From contig CAVVZZ010000014.1 in NCBI GenBank assembly GCA_963752915.1, positions 62,001 to 126,000 on the forward strand: a stretch of 64,000 nucleotides of DNA, read 5' to 3'. The translations under genes were made by a program, and so were the position numbers. The stretch's first letter is position 1. The number at the start of each line of letters is the position of its first letter. Shown piece by piece: positions 48,701-57,774 of the stretch. The notes beneath the pieces were generated by a model. It worked only from the letters and a program-made list of their open reading frames with translations. It had not been told where the DNA came from and searched no databases. Source of the DNA: DATJPR01 sp963752915. GTDB taxonomy: Bacteria > Bacteroidota > Ignavibacteria > UBA10030 > UBA6906.

Positions 48701-49830
48701 CGTTGCGCCTCCCGGATCAGCTCGTAGGCAAGATGCAACGCCTGATCATCCTCGGGAGATTCGGAAAGCGTGAGCAGCAGTTGGGAGGGAAGCGAACCGG
48801 CGGAAAAGTGACGCTGGATGTACTCGCGATCAATCTTGAGGGCAACCTCGTCCACGGCCAATTCGCAGTACGCCAGCACATGTTCCATACGCGTCCGGAA
48901 ATCTCCGATCAGACGAAGTTCCTCCTCGGAGAGCCTTCCCTGGAGCGACAGCTTCAGGAGAGTCGACGGTCCATCAAGGGCGGCGCATTCTTTCTCGATG
49001 CGTTCGAGGTCCTCCGCACCGGTCAATGTGCGCGACCAGGTCTGGAAACGCATCTTTCCCGTTCTGATGGACTCCATTGTCACATGTTTTGCATCGTCGA
49101 CTTCAAGAAGCCAGACGAATCCTTCGTGGTCACAGTCGAATCCGTCGGGCGTGTGCGTCGAGGGGAAATAGAATAGCGAACCGTCCGGCCGGGGGGCGCG
49201 GGGATATCGGATATGCGTGTGTCCAAGGAGCCAAAAATCGACTCCCGAACTGCGGAGCTCGTCTTCATGCATCTGGTAGTAGCGGTCGTCCGCGTCCGGC
49301 GAGATCCCCGTCACGCATCCATGGGCGACACCGATATTTACCATTCTCTGATCCTTCGGAGCACTCGCCACCCAGCCAATGGCGTTTTCTGATGACGTCT
49401 TCGACATACATGGTCCGGGGTAAAGGACGATGTCGCGGTCCTCCACGGCCAGATGAACAGGCTCAGGCCGGTCAAGCAAAAGAACATGCCTGTCTCCGAA
49501 TGCCTTTCTAAACTTCCCCCACAATTTGGAGTCCCCTGGCTCGAAGAAGTCATGGTTTCCGGGAAGAATTACCAGGTGAAGACCGCCGAACGACCGGAGA
49601 ATGGACGCGGCGCGTTCGATATCGCCGGTGCGAATGCCCACGCTTTCGAACAGGTCGCCGGCAACGAGCAGAATGTGTGCGCCGGAGCTGTTCGCAATCG
49701 CCACCACACGCTCCAAGGCCTCGAATCGCTCGCTCACCAGCATGGTGCGGATGCGTTCAGGATAATGGCGCCCTGTGAACTGGAGCCCCAAATGGTTGTC
49801 GGCCGTGTGAACGATGCGGAGTGGTGTCAT
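48697..49830 (-). CDS. SbcD/YhaO-like DNA exonuclease (metallophosphoesterase)
   Basis: This 377-residue protein carries the metallophosphoesterase motifs in the Mre11/SbcD order: RIVHTADNHLGLQF (D-x-H), ILLVAGDLFES (GD), VILPGNHDFFEPG (GNHD), GVAHGCVTG, and WLLGHTHIRYP (GHTH). The first motif reads TADNHLG, as in YhaO-type proteins, where SbcD has TSDWHLG. The C-terminal capping domain is typical for this group. It is the nuclease partner of the SMC-like ATPase, which starts inside its stop codon. The upstream gap of 110 bases includes a GC-rich hairpin but no firm promoter. Confidence 0.88.
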   Translation of the reverse strand: MTPLRIVHTADNHLGLQFTGRHYPERIRTMLVSERFEALERVVAIANSSGAHILLVAGDLFESVGIRTGDIERAASILRSFGGLHLVILPGNHDFFEPGDSKLWGKFRKAFGDRHVLLLDRPEPVHLAVEDRDIVLYPGPCMSKTSSENAIGWVASAPKDQRMVNIGVAHGCVTGISPDADDRYYQMHEDELRSSGVDFWLLGHTHIRYPRAPRPDGSLFYFPSTHTPDGFDCDHEGFVWLLEVDDAKHVTMESIRTGKMRFQTWSRTLTGAEDLERIEKECAALDGPSTLLKLSLQGRLSEEELRLIGDFRTRMEHVLAYCELAVDEVALKIDREYIQRHFSAGSLPSQLLLTLSESPEDDQALHLAYELIREAQR

Positions 49831-49940
49831 TGGATGCGAGAGACGGTGGTCGGAAATATACGGAAGGAGGGACTGAAAAAACAGAAAATCGCGGGTGAGA
49901 ACGGGCGCGGCGGGCGATGCGACTCGCCGCGTCCTGGACG

Positions 49941-51308
49941 CTATTTGCGGATACCATACTTTTTCAAACGGTCGTACAGGGTCGAGCGATCGATGCCAAG
50001 CACACCTGCAGCCTCTTTGATGTTCCCATGGGTGCGCTGGAGCGTTGAGACGATCGCCTGGCGCTCGAGATCGTCGAGACTCATATTTGACGGGATGGCG
50101 AACTCCGGTTGCGCGGTCCCGATACCAACGCCGGTGCGGAGGAAGCTGAGATCGTCCGGGGTGAGGACACGCGTGCGACAGGTGACGATTCCGCGCTCGA
50201 TCGCATTCCGGAGCTCCCGCACGTTGCCCGGCCAGGAGTGATCCAGCAGGAGTTTCATCGCGTCTTCCGTAATCTCCTGCACCTCTTTGCCGAGCTCATG
50301 GGATACATCATCGATAAAATGATGTACCAGCAGAGGGATATCTTCCGGCCGCTCCCGGAGCGGGGGGATCCTGATGGTGATCACGTTGAGACGGTAATAC
50401 AGATCCTCCCGGAACCTCCCGTCCTGGACCGCCTTGTCGAGATCGACATTCGTGGCCGCGATCACTCGCACGTCGACCGAGATTTCTTCCGAGCCGCCGA
50501 CCCGGTAGAATGTCTTTTCCTGGAGCACTCGCAAGAGGTCCCGTTGCAGCTTCGGGGAAATGTCGCCGATTTCGTCAAGGAAAAGCGTCCCCTGATCCGC
50601 GAGCTCGAATTTTCCCTTCTTCTGCGACGTTGCCCCGGTGAATGAGCCCTTCTCATGGCCGAACAGTTCCGATTCCAGAAGCGTTTCCGCCAGCGCGGCG
50701 CAGGAAACGCCCACAAAGGGTTTCGGGGATCGGTCGCCCGAGTTATGAATCGCACGCGCGATCAATTCCTTGCCCGTCCCGCTGTCACCCTGGATCAGAA
50801 CGGTGCTGCGCAAGCTGGACACATCGCGGATCAGCTGAAAGATCTCCTGCATTTTTGCATTCTTGCTCAGGATATCCTGGAAGCTGTACTGCTTGCTCAG
50901 TTTCTTCCGAAGAATCAGGTTCTCTCGTTGAAGGTTCTTGACCTTGATGATTCTGCCGACCAGCAAGGAGATCTCTTCCGGGTTGCACGGCTTGACGATG
51001 TATTCCTGCGCCCCTTCCTTCATTGCTGTGATCGCCGTGTCGACAGTGGCGTACGCGGTGATAATGATAATGGACGCCTCGGGATGCACCCTGCGGATCT
51101 CGAGCATTGTCTCAATCCCATCGATCCCGCCCGGCATCTTCAAGTCGACGAAATAAATGGCGAAGTCCTTCTCCTTTGCCAGGGCAATGCCGTCCCGCCC
51201 GGAGGCCGCGGTTTCGACAATATATCCGTCCTCGCGGAGCCATGCGGCAAGCGATTCGCGCATGACTTCTTCGTCATCGATCACAAGTATTGGCCAGTGA
51301 GTCGTCAT
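49941..51308 (-). CDS. Sigma-54-dependent response regulator (NtrC family)
   Basis: This 455-residue regulator has an N-terminal receiver (phospho-Asp in IYFVDLKMPGGIDG), a central AAA+ domain (Walker A LIQGDSGTGKELIARAIH, Walker B GTLFLDEIGDI, arginine finger region FREDLYYRLNV) and a C-terminal Fis-type HTH (TLQRTHGNIKEAAGVLGIDRSTLYDRLKKYG). The sigma-54 contact loop reads GSFTGA rather than the usual GAFTGA. It would activate sigma-54 promoters after phosphorylation. The start overlaps the archaemetzincin stop (ATGA), and the kinase precedes that gene. The targets are not visible in this window. Confidence 0.93.
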   Translation of the reverse strand: MTTHWPILVIDDEEVMRESLAAWLREDGYIVETAASGRDGIALAKEKDFAIYFVDLKMPGGIDGIETMLEIRRVHPEASIIIITAYATVDTAITAMKEGAQEYIVKPCNPEEISLLVGRIIKVKNLQRENLILRKKLSKQYSFQDILSKNAKMQEIFQLIRDVSSLRSTVLIQGDSGTGKELIARAIHNSGDRSPKPFVGVSCAALAETLLESELFGHEKGSFTGATSQKKGKFELADQGTLFLDEIGDISPKLQRDLLRVLQEKTFYRVGGSEEISVDVRVIAATNVDLDKAVQDGRFREDLYYRLNVITIRIPPLRERPEDIPLLVHHFIDDVSHELGKEVQEITEDAMKLLLDHSWPGNVRELRNAIERGIVTCRTRVLTPDDLSFLRTGVGIGTAQPEFAIPSNMSLDDLERQAIVSTLQRTHGNIKEAAGVLGIDRSTLYDRLKKYGIRK

Positions 51309-51862
51309 CGTCGGTTCTCCATTCGTCCGGGCGCTAGCGCGCCGCGGAGCATTGCTGAACAGCTCGCACAGTAGTCCGAGCTCTTGTTATCGAGCAGCTG
51401 AACGGTCGTTGAGAGAGACATCGGGCACACCTTGTCGAGACAGTGAATCAGGCCGAAGGTATGTCCAAGCTCGTGCAGCGTTTCTTTGGTTACCCGTTCC
51501 ATCAGAATGCTCTCGTCTTCCGGTAGTCCGTAGAACTCCTGCTGTAGCCGGGCAAGGGAGAGCAGAGCTACCCGGCCATTGAGCTGCGCCTGGCCGAAAA
51601 CAAAGCTCAGCATGGGGATGAACAGGTCATACTGCGTTATGCCGAACAACCGGATCGCGTCCCCGGGACAGCCCGAGACCAGCTTCTGCATGATCATGCT
51701 GGAGCTGTACTGCCCCCTCCCCTCATCAAACGCATCCGCGGGAACGGCGAGATCGGGGAGCGTCTCGACATCGATATCAAACTCGCTCCGCGCCAGCCCT
51801 GCGATCGCCCCAGTGACCGACGGGCTCACCGGGCCCACCGGCTGAACATACAGGGTCCTCAC
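51305..51862 (-). CDS. Archaemetzincin-type zinc metalloprotease (AmzA/archaelysin family)
   Basis: This 185-residue protease has the elongated zinc site H130-E131-x2-H134-x2-G-L-x-H140-C141, followed by Cys146, the Met-turn Met148, and a Cys165-x2-Cys168 pair with nearby conserved Asp/Lys, the set of archaemetzincins. The Cys residues form the second, structural zinc site. Family members are found in archaea, some bacteria and vertebrates; their physiological substrates are poorly known. It has no signal peptide, so it should act in the cytoplasm. It overlaps the kinase gene upstream and the response regulator downstream by four bases each, which implies it is made with them in fixed ratio. 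A role in signalling is inferred. Confidence 0.85.
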   Translation of the reverse strand: MRTLYVQPVGPVSPSVTGAIAGLARSEFDIDVETLPDLAVPADAFDEGRGQYSSSMIMQKLVSGCPGDAIRLFGITQYDLFIPMLSFVFGQAQLNGRVALLSLARLQQEFYGLPEDESILMERVTKETLHELGHTFGLIHCLDKVCPMSLSTTVQLLDNKSSDYCASCSAMLRGALAPGRMENRR

Positions 51863-53496
51863 ACGAGGAGCCCTGTTTCAAGGATCGGCGATGACGTCGC
51901 GGGATCCCCTTTTCCTCCGATGGGAAGGACGACCCTGAACGTCGTCCCTTTCCCGACGGTGCTTTCGACTTCGATATCGCCCCCGTGCGCGTTGATCACA
52001 CCGTATACCACGGCGAGGCCGAGTCCCACCCCCTTCCCTTCTCCTTTTGTCGTAAAGAACGGATCAAAGATCTTCACAAGGTTCTCCGGCGGGATTCCTT
52101 CCCCGTCATCCTGGACTTCCATCACGATGGATGACCGGTCCCCGCTCACGCGCGTGCTGATCCGCACGGCACCGCCTTCCCTGATCGACGTCGCCTCCGC
52201 CGCGTTCATGACAAGGTTCATGACCACCTGTTGGATCTGAGAGCCGTCGCAACGGAGCGCGGGGAGATCCTCCTGCAGGGACTCCTGGACCGTAACATTC
52301 GCGAGCGACAATTTGTGGGAAACGAGCGACATCGTCGTCCGGATGATGCTGTTAAGATCGGCCATCGTCGTTTGCGGCTTCGAACGTCGCGAGAACGCAA
52401 GGAGGTCCGAGACGATTCTCCCGACCCGCGACGTCTCATTCACGACCTGGGAGAGATATTTTCTGTATTCAGGAATCCGTTCCCGCGGGATGCCGTCGTC
52501 TTTAAGGATCCGTTGCATCAACATGGAAAGATTCAGCACGCCGGACAGCGGGTTGTTGATCTCATGGGCGACGCTTGCCGACAGCTGGCCCAGGGACGCG
52601 AGGCGGTCTGTCTGCAGCAGCTTCTGGTGCGCAGCCTTCAACTGCTGGGTCCGCTGCTCCACTTTCGTCTCGAGATCGGCGGTAAGCTTGTTCAGGTCGT
52701 TCATTGCGCTCATCAATCGCTCGCGCATCACGTTGAACGAGTGGGAGAGTTCGCCCAGCTCCTGCGACGTGTCGATCACAATCGGTCTGTCGAGCTGCAT
52801 TGCGGCGACGGCGCGGGTACCGGCAACAAGTTTCCGGATCGGGCGGCTGACGAAGTGGCTTGTAAAGAGAAAGATCAACGCGCCCATCAGAACAACGCTC
52901 AGGACGGTCACTGCAACCGCCTGTCGTTCCAGAACACCGATCTCCTCGTCGACGGGACGAAGATCGAGGGCGACATCAAGAACGCCGAGCACGGCCTGTC
53001 GTTCGGGGTGGGCGTGACATTCGGCCTGGCTGCACGCGGGTTCGTTGTAAATCGCTGTGATGATAGCGAGCTTTCGGTTGCCGTCGGCCGACTTGACGAT
53101 CCTCGCCCGCGTCGGGGTGTCGACACGGACGAGCGGTTCGAGCGATGTGTGGCAGAGGGCGCATGCTTCCGCCTTCTTGTCGACCGAGGTCTCGTCATTC
53201 GCCACAGTGGAGAACATCACCCGCCCTTCCTTGTTGAAGATCCGGATCCGTTCGATCCCCTGCTTCTCTGCGATGCGCTTCATCACCTCATATGCAGCTC
53301 CACGGTTGTCCGCAAGCATTGCCTGCCAGGTCGCACTCGTAATGCTCTTCGAGAGTTGGTCCGCCCCGAGGATCATCGCCTGCAGCAATTGCCGTTCCTG
53401 TTCGCGCACTCTGACATAGCTCGATATCCCTTCCACCACCACAATGATCACGGTGAGGGAGAGTATCAGCTTTGTGGCTAGTCTTTTTGGCATCAT
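51859..53496 (-). CDS. Membrane sensor histidine kinase with periplasmic CxxCH haem-type motifs
   Basis: This roughly 545-residue kinase has two transmembrane helices (about residues 10-25 and 190-212) with a periplasmic domain between them that contains CALCH (Cys112, Cys115, His116) and CSQAECHAHP (Cys155, Cys160, His161) in a sensor fold. These suggest covalent haem or another redox site. HAMP-like linker, HisKA (SASVAHEINNPLSG, phospho-His) and HATPase_c (NLVMNAAEA, DDGEGIPPE, GVGLGLAVVYG) follow. ATG 53496 is preferred over GTG 53505 because GGAG lies 8 bases upstream. The hairpin ACTCC..GGAGT overlaps that ribosome-binding site. It is the head of the trio and would report periplasmic redox or ligand state. 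Confidence 0.87.
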   Translation of the reverse strand: MMPKRLATKLILSLTVIIVVVEGISSYVRVREQERQLLQAMILGADQLSKSITSATWQAMLADNRGAAYEVMKRIAEKQGIERIRIFNKEGRVMFSTVANDETSVDKKAEACALCHTSLEPLVRVDTPTRARIVKSADGNRKLAIITAIYNEPACSQAECHAHPERQAVLGVLDVALDLRPVDEEIGVLERQAVAVTVLSVVLMGALIFLFTSHFVSRPIRKLVAGTRAVAAMQLDRPIVIDTSQELGELSHSFNVMRERLMSAMNDLNKLTADLETKVEQRTQQLKAAHQKLLQTDRLASLGQLSASVAHEINNPLSGVLNLSMLMQRILKDDGIPRERIPEYRKYLSQVVNETSRVGRIVSDLLAFSRRSKPQTTMADLNSIIRTTMSLVSHKLSLANVTVQESLQEDLPALRCDGSQIQQVVMNLVMNAAEATSIREGGAVRISTRVSGDRSSIVMEVQDDGEGIPPENLVKIFDPFFTTKGEGKGVGLGLAVVYGVINAHGGDIEVESTVGKGTTFRVVLPIGGKGDPATSSPILETGLLV

Positions 53497-53988
53497 ATCC
53501 AACACTCCGCTGCGGAGTTGTCGAGAACGCTGCTGTCCGTGCTGCGAAAATCGAAGAGAAACGGGAATGCATGCACATCAGCGTGATCTCGGACTCCTGA
53601 GCTCAACGCCCGCTTGCCGCAGGCCATTTCCTTTTCTCATTGGGTGGTTCGAACGAGGGGAGACCAAGTGCCTGCGGCTGCTGGGTGCGATGGGGAAGAA
53701 CTGAACGGTATGGCCGAGGATTGAAATTCGGCAAAACCGCAAGCGAGTGGGAAAAGCCGACACCTCCCACCGATGCTTCAAAAGTAAACGAATTAGGACA
53801 AAGATTCAATGACTTCGGGAGGAGGGGGAAGAAATCGCCGAATCTTCAGGCTTTCCGGCGGGTGTTGAGTGGAAAACGGCGTACGAGAAATCCGTCAGCG
53901 GCATCGAGAGTGTGGGGATCGACGATGAATCAGCCCCCTGGATGCCGGAAATCCGCACCGCAGATTGGGACCCGAAACGATTGCCCAA
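53497..53988. other. Gene-free region between the kinase and OsmC, with a hairpin of unknown role
   Basis: About 490 bases have no gene that I can support. A perfect 6-base stem GTGGGA/TCCCAC lies near 53750-53769 and a palindrome ACTCCGC-T-GCGGAGT at 53504-53518 covers the kinase ribosome-binding site. A Bacteroidetes-like promoter is annotated at 53779. I tried to read a known riboswitch into the segment around 53720-53780 and failed. Confidence 0.4.
53779..53809 (-). promoter_or_regulatory. Bacteroidetes-type promoter candidate for the kinase operon
   Basis: On the minus strand TACTTTTG (53786-53779) fits the Bacteroidetes -7 box TAnnTTTG, and TTG (53809-53807) lies 20 bases upstream as a -33 element. 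The same stretch also fits a weaker TTGAAT-17-TACTTT sigma-70 layout. The kinase start would be about 275 bases downstream. Confidence 0.38.
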
Positions 53989-54414
53989 TCAGTGGAGCTT
54001 CACCTCAAGGCGAATTTCGATGCCCATCAACAACTGCGAGACGGGACAATTCTTCTTCGCTGTCTCGGCGAATTTCTGGAAGTCCTGAAGTGAAATCCCG
54101 GGCACTCGTGCTTCACATTCGAGGGTGATGGAGGAAATCGTATACCCTCCATCCTTTTCCTCGAGAGAGACTCTTCCGGTCGTGTTGATGCGCTCAGGAG
54201 CGTGGCCCGCCTTCGATAGAACATGGGCAAGCGCCATGGAAAAGCATCCTGCATGCGCTGCCCCGATCAGTTCTTCCGGGCTGCCGCCGACCGTCTCCTG
54301 AAACCGTGATTTGTAAGTGAGGTCTCTTTTCGCTGTTTCATTGCCTACCCGTAAAGCGCCTTTGCCCTCTTTCAAAGTCCCTTGCCATTCTGCGGAACCA
54401 TGGCGAACCGGCAT
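53989..54414 (-). CDS. OsmC-family peroxiredoxin
   Basis: This 141-residue OsmC/Ohr-family protein reduces organic hydroperoxides. Family features are GSAEWQGTLKEGKG, FQETVGGSPEELIGAAHAGCFSMAL with the first redox Cys, and the second Cys in AETAKKNCPVSQLL. The spacing matches OsmC rather than Ohr. ATG 54414 has GAGG six bases upstream; the longer frame to 54474 is not supported. Monocistronic by appearance. Confidence 0.93.
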   Translation of the reverse strand: MPVRHGSAEWQGTLKEGKGALRVGNETAKRDLTYKSRFQETVGGSPEELIGAAHAGCFSMALAHVLSKAGHAPERINTTGRVSLEEKDGGYTISSITLECEARVPGISLQDFQKFAETAKKNCPVSQLLMGIEIRLEVKLH

Positions 54415-54563
54415 CGTATCCTCGATTATCCATTGTGTGACCGGAAAGGTATTGGATTTCGGGATTAACTGCAATTACGCTTAACAGGCAGGGGAAAAAA
54501 GCGCGAGGGAACAAGAGAGGTGATGAATTGAAAGACTGTCAAATACGCGTTGACAACCCGAAA

Positions 54564-55244
54564 CTAGGATGCATATCCCCGTAATTCCTGATCTTCAGCA
54601 CTCTGCCGGTAGATTGTCAGGGTCTCGCGTATTCCCTCAATCTGGTCGGCGATCTCCGAATGTTCTTCGATCAGCTCCTCGATATGGATGATCAATTCCA
54701 TGTCTTCCGCGTCCGCCTTCAGGGCGTTCAGGAACGACTGCGTCGCTTCAAGATAGCATTCCTGTGCTTCCAGGGACACTCCAAGATTGATGAAGGAATT
54801 GTAGCGTGCGGGATCAATCAGGATGGCATCCCTGCAATAGCGCTCCGCATCTTCATACTGCTCAAGGTGGTTGAGACAGCAACCCATGTTGTTGTGGATG
54901 AAGTACCAGGAACAGTTGTTTGCTGGTTCGAGCATCATCGCGTGTTTGTAGTGTTCCAGTGCGGTCTCATACTCCGCACACTGTTCCATGAGCTGCCCGA
55001 GAGAGAGAAGACAGAAGGCCTTCTTCTCGGAATCCTCGGTCACGGCGATCAATCGCTCCATATATGTGGCGGCCTTCTCGGGCTCGTCGAGGCGACTGTA
55101 GTGCCGGGAAATCTTGAGAAGAGCGTTTTCCATCTCACTCTGGGCACGTCTCACGCTTTCGAGAAGAGGATCGAGGTTATTCTCACCCCACTGGCTGAGC
55201 TCCCGCTCGGTCCTATGTTCAGTTCTTTGTGCCCGACGTGCCAC
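54564..55244 (-). CDS. Tetratricopeptide-repeat protein
   Basis: This 226-residue soluble protein is built of about five TPR-type helix pairs. Clear units are PEKAATYMERLIAVTEDSEKK, YETALEHYKHAMMLEPANN, YEDAERYCRDAILIDPARYNS and YLEATQSFLNALKADAED. It has no signal peptide or catalytic domain, so it is probably a protein-interaction adaptor. Several Cys residues (LMEQCAEY, MGCCLNH, RYCRDA, AQECYLE) recur at helix positions. It starts with a GTG at 55244. The 239 bases before the tex stop hold no other gene. Confidence 0.75.
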   Translation of the reverse strand: MARRAQRTEHRTERELSQWGENNLDPLLESVRRAQSEMENALLKISRHYSRLDEPEKAATYMERLIAVTEDSEKKAFCLLSLGQLMEQCAEYETALEHYKHAMMLEPANNCSWYFIHNNMGCCLNHLEQYEDAERYCRDAILIDPARYNSFINLGVSLEAQECYLEATQSFLNALKADAEDMELIIHIEELIEEHSEIADQIEGIRETLTIYRQSAEDQELRGYAS

Positions 55245-55483
55245 GATACCCGTCCATCCTTGAGTGTTTATCCAATCTCCGATGTATGGATATTACCAAA
55301 GTGTGTGCCATCGGATCGCTACTCAGGAATGACAGGATCGGCGCAAAATGGAGGGTTCTGCTCAAAAATAGAGGGAAAAACGGGCGGCAAGCGTCAAATG
55401 AATGTACAAATTACAATCTCGCAGAAATTGTCTTCGAGAAATTCCTGTTCATGCGAAAGCTTGATCGAAATCGCGATGGAAGA

Positions 55484-57757
55484 TCATTTCCGGAATTTCG
55501 CCTTCAGATCCTCGAGCGTGAAGCCCGGCTTCGTTTCTTCCGGTTTTCCCTTTTTCCCCTTCTTCCCCCCGCGGGGAGCCTGGGTATCGGATTTCATGGA
55601 AAGACTGATGCGGTTCAGTTGTTCGTTGACTTCAAGGACTCTGACCGTGACAATCTGCCCGACTTTCAGAATGCTCTTCGGATCAGCCACGAACCGGTCT
55701 GCGATCTGCGAGACATGGACAAGCCCGTCCTGGTGAACGCCGATGTCGACGAACGCCCCGAAGTTCGCCACGTTCGTCACAACTCCTTCCAGTACCATTC
55801 CCGAAGCGAGGTCCTTCAGTTCCTTGATTTCTTTCTTGAAGGTCGCGTAGCGGAATTCCTTCCTCGGGTCTCTTCCCGGCCTCTGCAGCTCGGCGATGAT
55901 GTCGCGGAGTGTCGGCTCACCGATCCCGTCCGACACATAGCGCCGCACATCGATGGACGCAATCGATTCCGGCGCGTTTCCGAGTTGATGGAGTGACAAG
56001 CCGAGATCCGCAAGCATTTTCTTTGCGACGGCATAGCTCTCCGGATGCACCGCGGAATTGTCCAGCGGATTGTCCCCGTCCCGAATTCGGAGAAAACCGG
56101 CGGCCTGCTCAAAGGTCTTTTGTCCGAGTTTGGGGACCGCTGTCAGCTCCTGACGATTCTTGAACGACCCGTGGTCGTTGCGATAAGCGACGATGTTCTT
56201 CGCGACGCCGCTGTTCACGCCCGCGACGTAGGAAAGGAGCTGTCGCGAGGCCGTGTTCACGTCGACGCCGACGAAGTTCACACAGCTTTCCACCGTTTCT
56301 TCAAGCCTCTTCTTCAGGAGGTGCTGGTCGACATCGTGCTGGTACTGTCCGACGCCGATCGACTTGGGGTCGATTTTCACGAGTTCGGCCAGAGGATCCT
56401 GGAGTCGGCGCCCGATACTCACTGCTCCGCGGATCGTCACATCAAGGTCGGGGAATTCCTCGATCGCCGCATCGCTGGCGGAGTATACCGACGCTCCGGA
56501 CTCATTGACGATCACCTTGACCGGTCTTGAACTCATCGAGGCCAGTACATCATCGAGGAAGTCCGAAGTCTCGCGACTTGCGGTCCCGTTGCCGATCGCG
56601 ACAAGTTCGATCGTATATTTCGTGATCATTCCGGCGGCGGTCGTCGCTGCCCTCGCCCGCGCTTCATCGGATTGGTGGGGATAAATGGTCTGATGCTCAA
56701 GAAGCTTTCCCGTCCTGTCGATCGCGACGATTTTGCAGCCCGTTCTGAAACCGGGGTCCACTCCCAGGGTTGACTTCGCGCCGGCCGGAGGCGACAGCAG
56801 CAGATCTCTGAGGTTCGCTGCAAAGGTTCGTGCGGAGTCGAGATCGGCGGCTTCCTTTTTCAGGAACCGGACTTCGCCGATAAGCGCCGTTTTCATGAGA
56901 CGGTCGAACGCGTCCCGGAGCATCGCCTCGTAGAATCTTCGGACTCTCGCCGATCCGGCGTGAATCTCGCCATCAAGGATCGACATGTACACATGTTCAG
57001 CGTCGAAATCGATATCAAGCGAAAGCACCCCTTCGTCTTCCCCGCGTCGCATTGCGAGCATGGTATGCGACTGGACCTCCTTCACCGACACTCGGAAGTC
57101 TCTATACATTTCAAACTTCGTTGATCCCGCCGGGACATCTCCCTTGATGGTCGACACAAATGCCCCGTGCGCCAGAAGGTATTCCCGGATGGCGTGGCGG
57201 AGATCCGCCCGGTCAGCGAACTCTTCCGCCAGAATGTCCGAAGCGCCGGCAAGGGCGTCCTCGACCGTGGCAACCTCTTTTTCCGAATTGATGAACCGCG
57301 ATGCCTCCCGTTCAGGGTCGGCCGCCGTTTCGGACGGGACGTTCATTGCGCGAACGAGATCGGCGAGCGCCGCCAGTCCCCGTTCGCGAGCGACCGATGC
57401 CCTCGTCCGCTTCTTCGGTCGAAACGGACGATAGAGGTCTTCAAGCTCCGTCTTCTGCATCGTGGCGGCGATTTGTTCCCGCAGGTCGTCGGTCAGGCGT
57501 CCTTGCTCCTCGATGGATTTGAGGATCGTCGCCTTGCGTTCCCCGAGTTCCGTCAGGTAATCGCAACGGTCAAAGACATCGCGAAGTTGAATCTCATTCA
57601 TTTCGCCCGTCTGCTCCTTCCGGTATCGGGCGATAAACGGGATCGTTCCCCCTTCCGACCGCAGCCGCAATGCGTTCTCCACCTGTGCGGGTCGGAGCCC
57701 AAGCTCTTCCGCCAAGATCTCGTTGACACTCTTCATCCGTGTTGTCACTTCCTTCAT
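55484..57757 (-). CDS. tex: Transcription accessory protein Tex (S1 RNA-binding)
   Basis: This 757-residue cytoplasmic protein binds nucleic acid and RNA polymerase. N-terminal Tex domain (ARYRKEQTGEMNEIQLRDV), YqgF-like domain (TLGVDPGFRTGCKIVAIDRTGKLLE, then ATTAAGMI), helix-hairpin-helix segments (NTASRQLLSYVAGVNSGVAKNI) and a C-terminal S1 domain (LASGMVLEGVVTNVANFGAFVDIGVHQDGLVHVSQIADRFV) are all in order. The first ATG (57757) and a second one (57736) are both possible starts. It lies downstream of the AddB-like gene on the same strand, with the heptad repeat of locus 3 in the gap. Confidence 0.95.
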   Translation of the reverse strand: MKEVTTRMKSVNEILAEELGLRPAQVENALRLRSEGGTIPFIARYRKEQTGEMNEIQLRDVFDRCDYLTELGERKATILKSIEEQGRLTDDLREQIAATMQKTELEDLYRPFRPKKRTRASVARERGLAALADLVRAMNVPSETAADPEREASRFINSEKEVATVEDALAGASDILAEEFADRADLRHAIREYLLAHGAFVSTIKGDVPAGSTKFEMYRDFRVSVKEVQSHTMLAMRRGEDEGVLSLDIDFDAEHVYMSILDGEIHAGSARVRRFYEAMLRDAFDRLMKTALIGEVRFLKKEAADLDSARTFAANLRDLLLSPPAGAKSTLGVDPGFRTGCKIVAIDRTGKLLEHQTIYPHQSDEARARAATTAAGMITKYTIELVAIGNGTASRETSDFLDDVLASMSSRPVKVIVNESGASVYSASDAAIEEFPDLDVTIRGAVSIGRRLQDPLAELVKIDPKSIGVGQYQHDVDQHLLKKRLEETVESCVNFVGVDVNTASRQLLSYVAGVNSGVAKNIVAYRNDHGSFKNRQELTAVPKLGQKTFEQAAGFLRIRDGDNPLDNSAVHPESYAVAKKMLADLGLSLHQLGNAPESIASIDVRRYVSDGIGEPTLRDIIAELQRPGRDPRKEFRYATFKKEIKELKDLASGMVLEGVVTNVANFGAFVDIGVHQDGLVHVSQIADRFVADPKSILKVGQIVTVRVLEVNEQLNRISLSMKSDTQAPRGGKKGKKGKPEETKPGFTLEDLKAKFRK

Positions 57758-57774
57758 GAATTTAGAACTTTACC

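Noticed and set aside
49890..49940. GC-rich hairpin before the SbcD-like operon
   Set aside because: Stem present but no T tract on either strand, so not called a terminator.
53630..53660. GGTTCGAAC stretch that resembles a tRNA T-arm
   Set aside because: No acceptor stem, D-arm or anticodon arm can be fitted around it.
53720..53775. Riboswitch-like stem and loops in the kinase leader
   Set aside because: Compared with c-di-GMP, cobalamin and molybdenum cofactor patterns from memory; the conserved cores do not fit, only the simple GTGGGA/TCCCAC stem remains.
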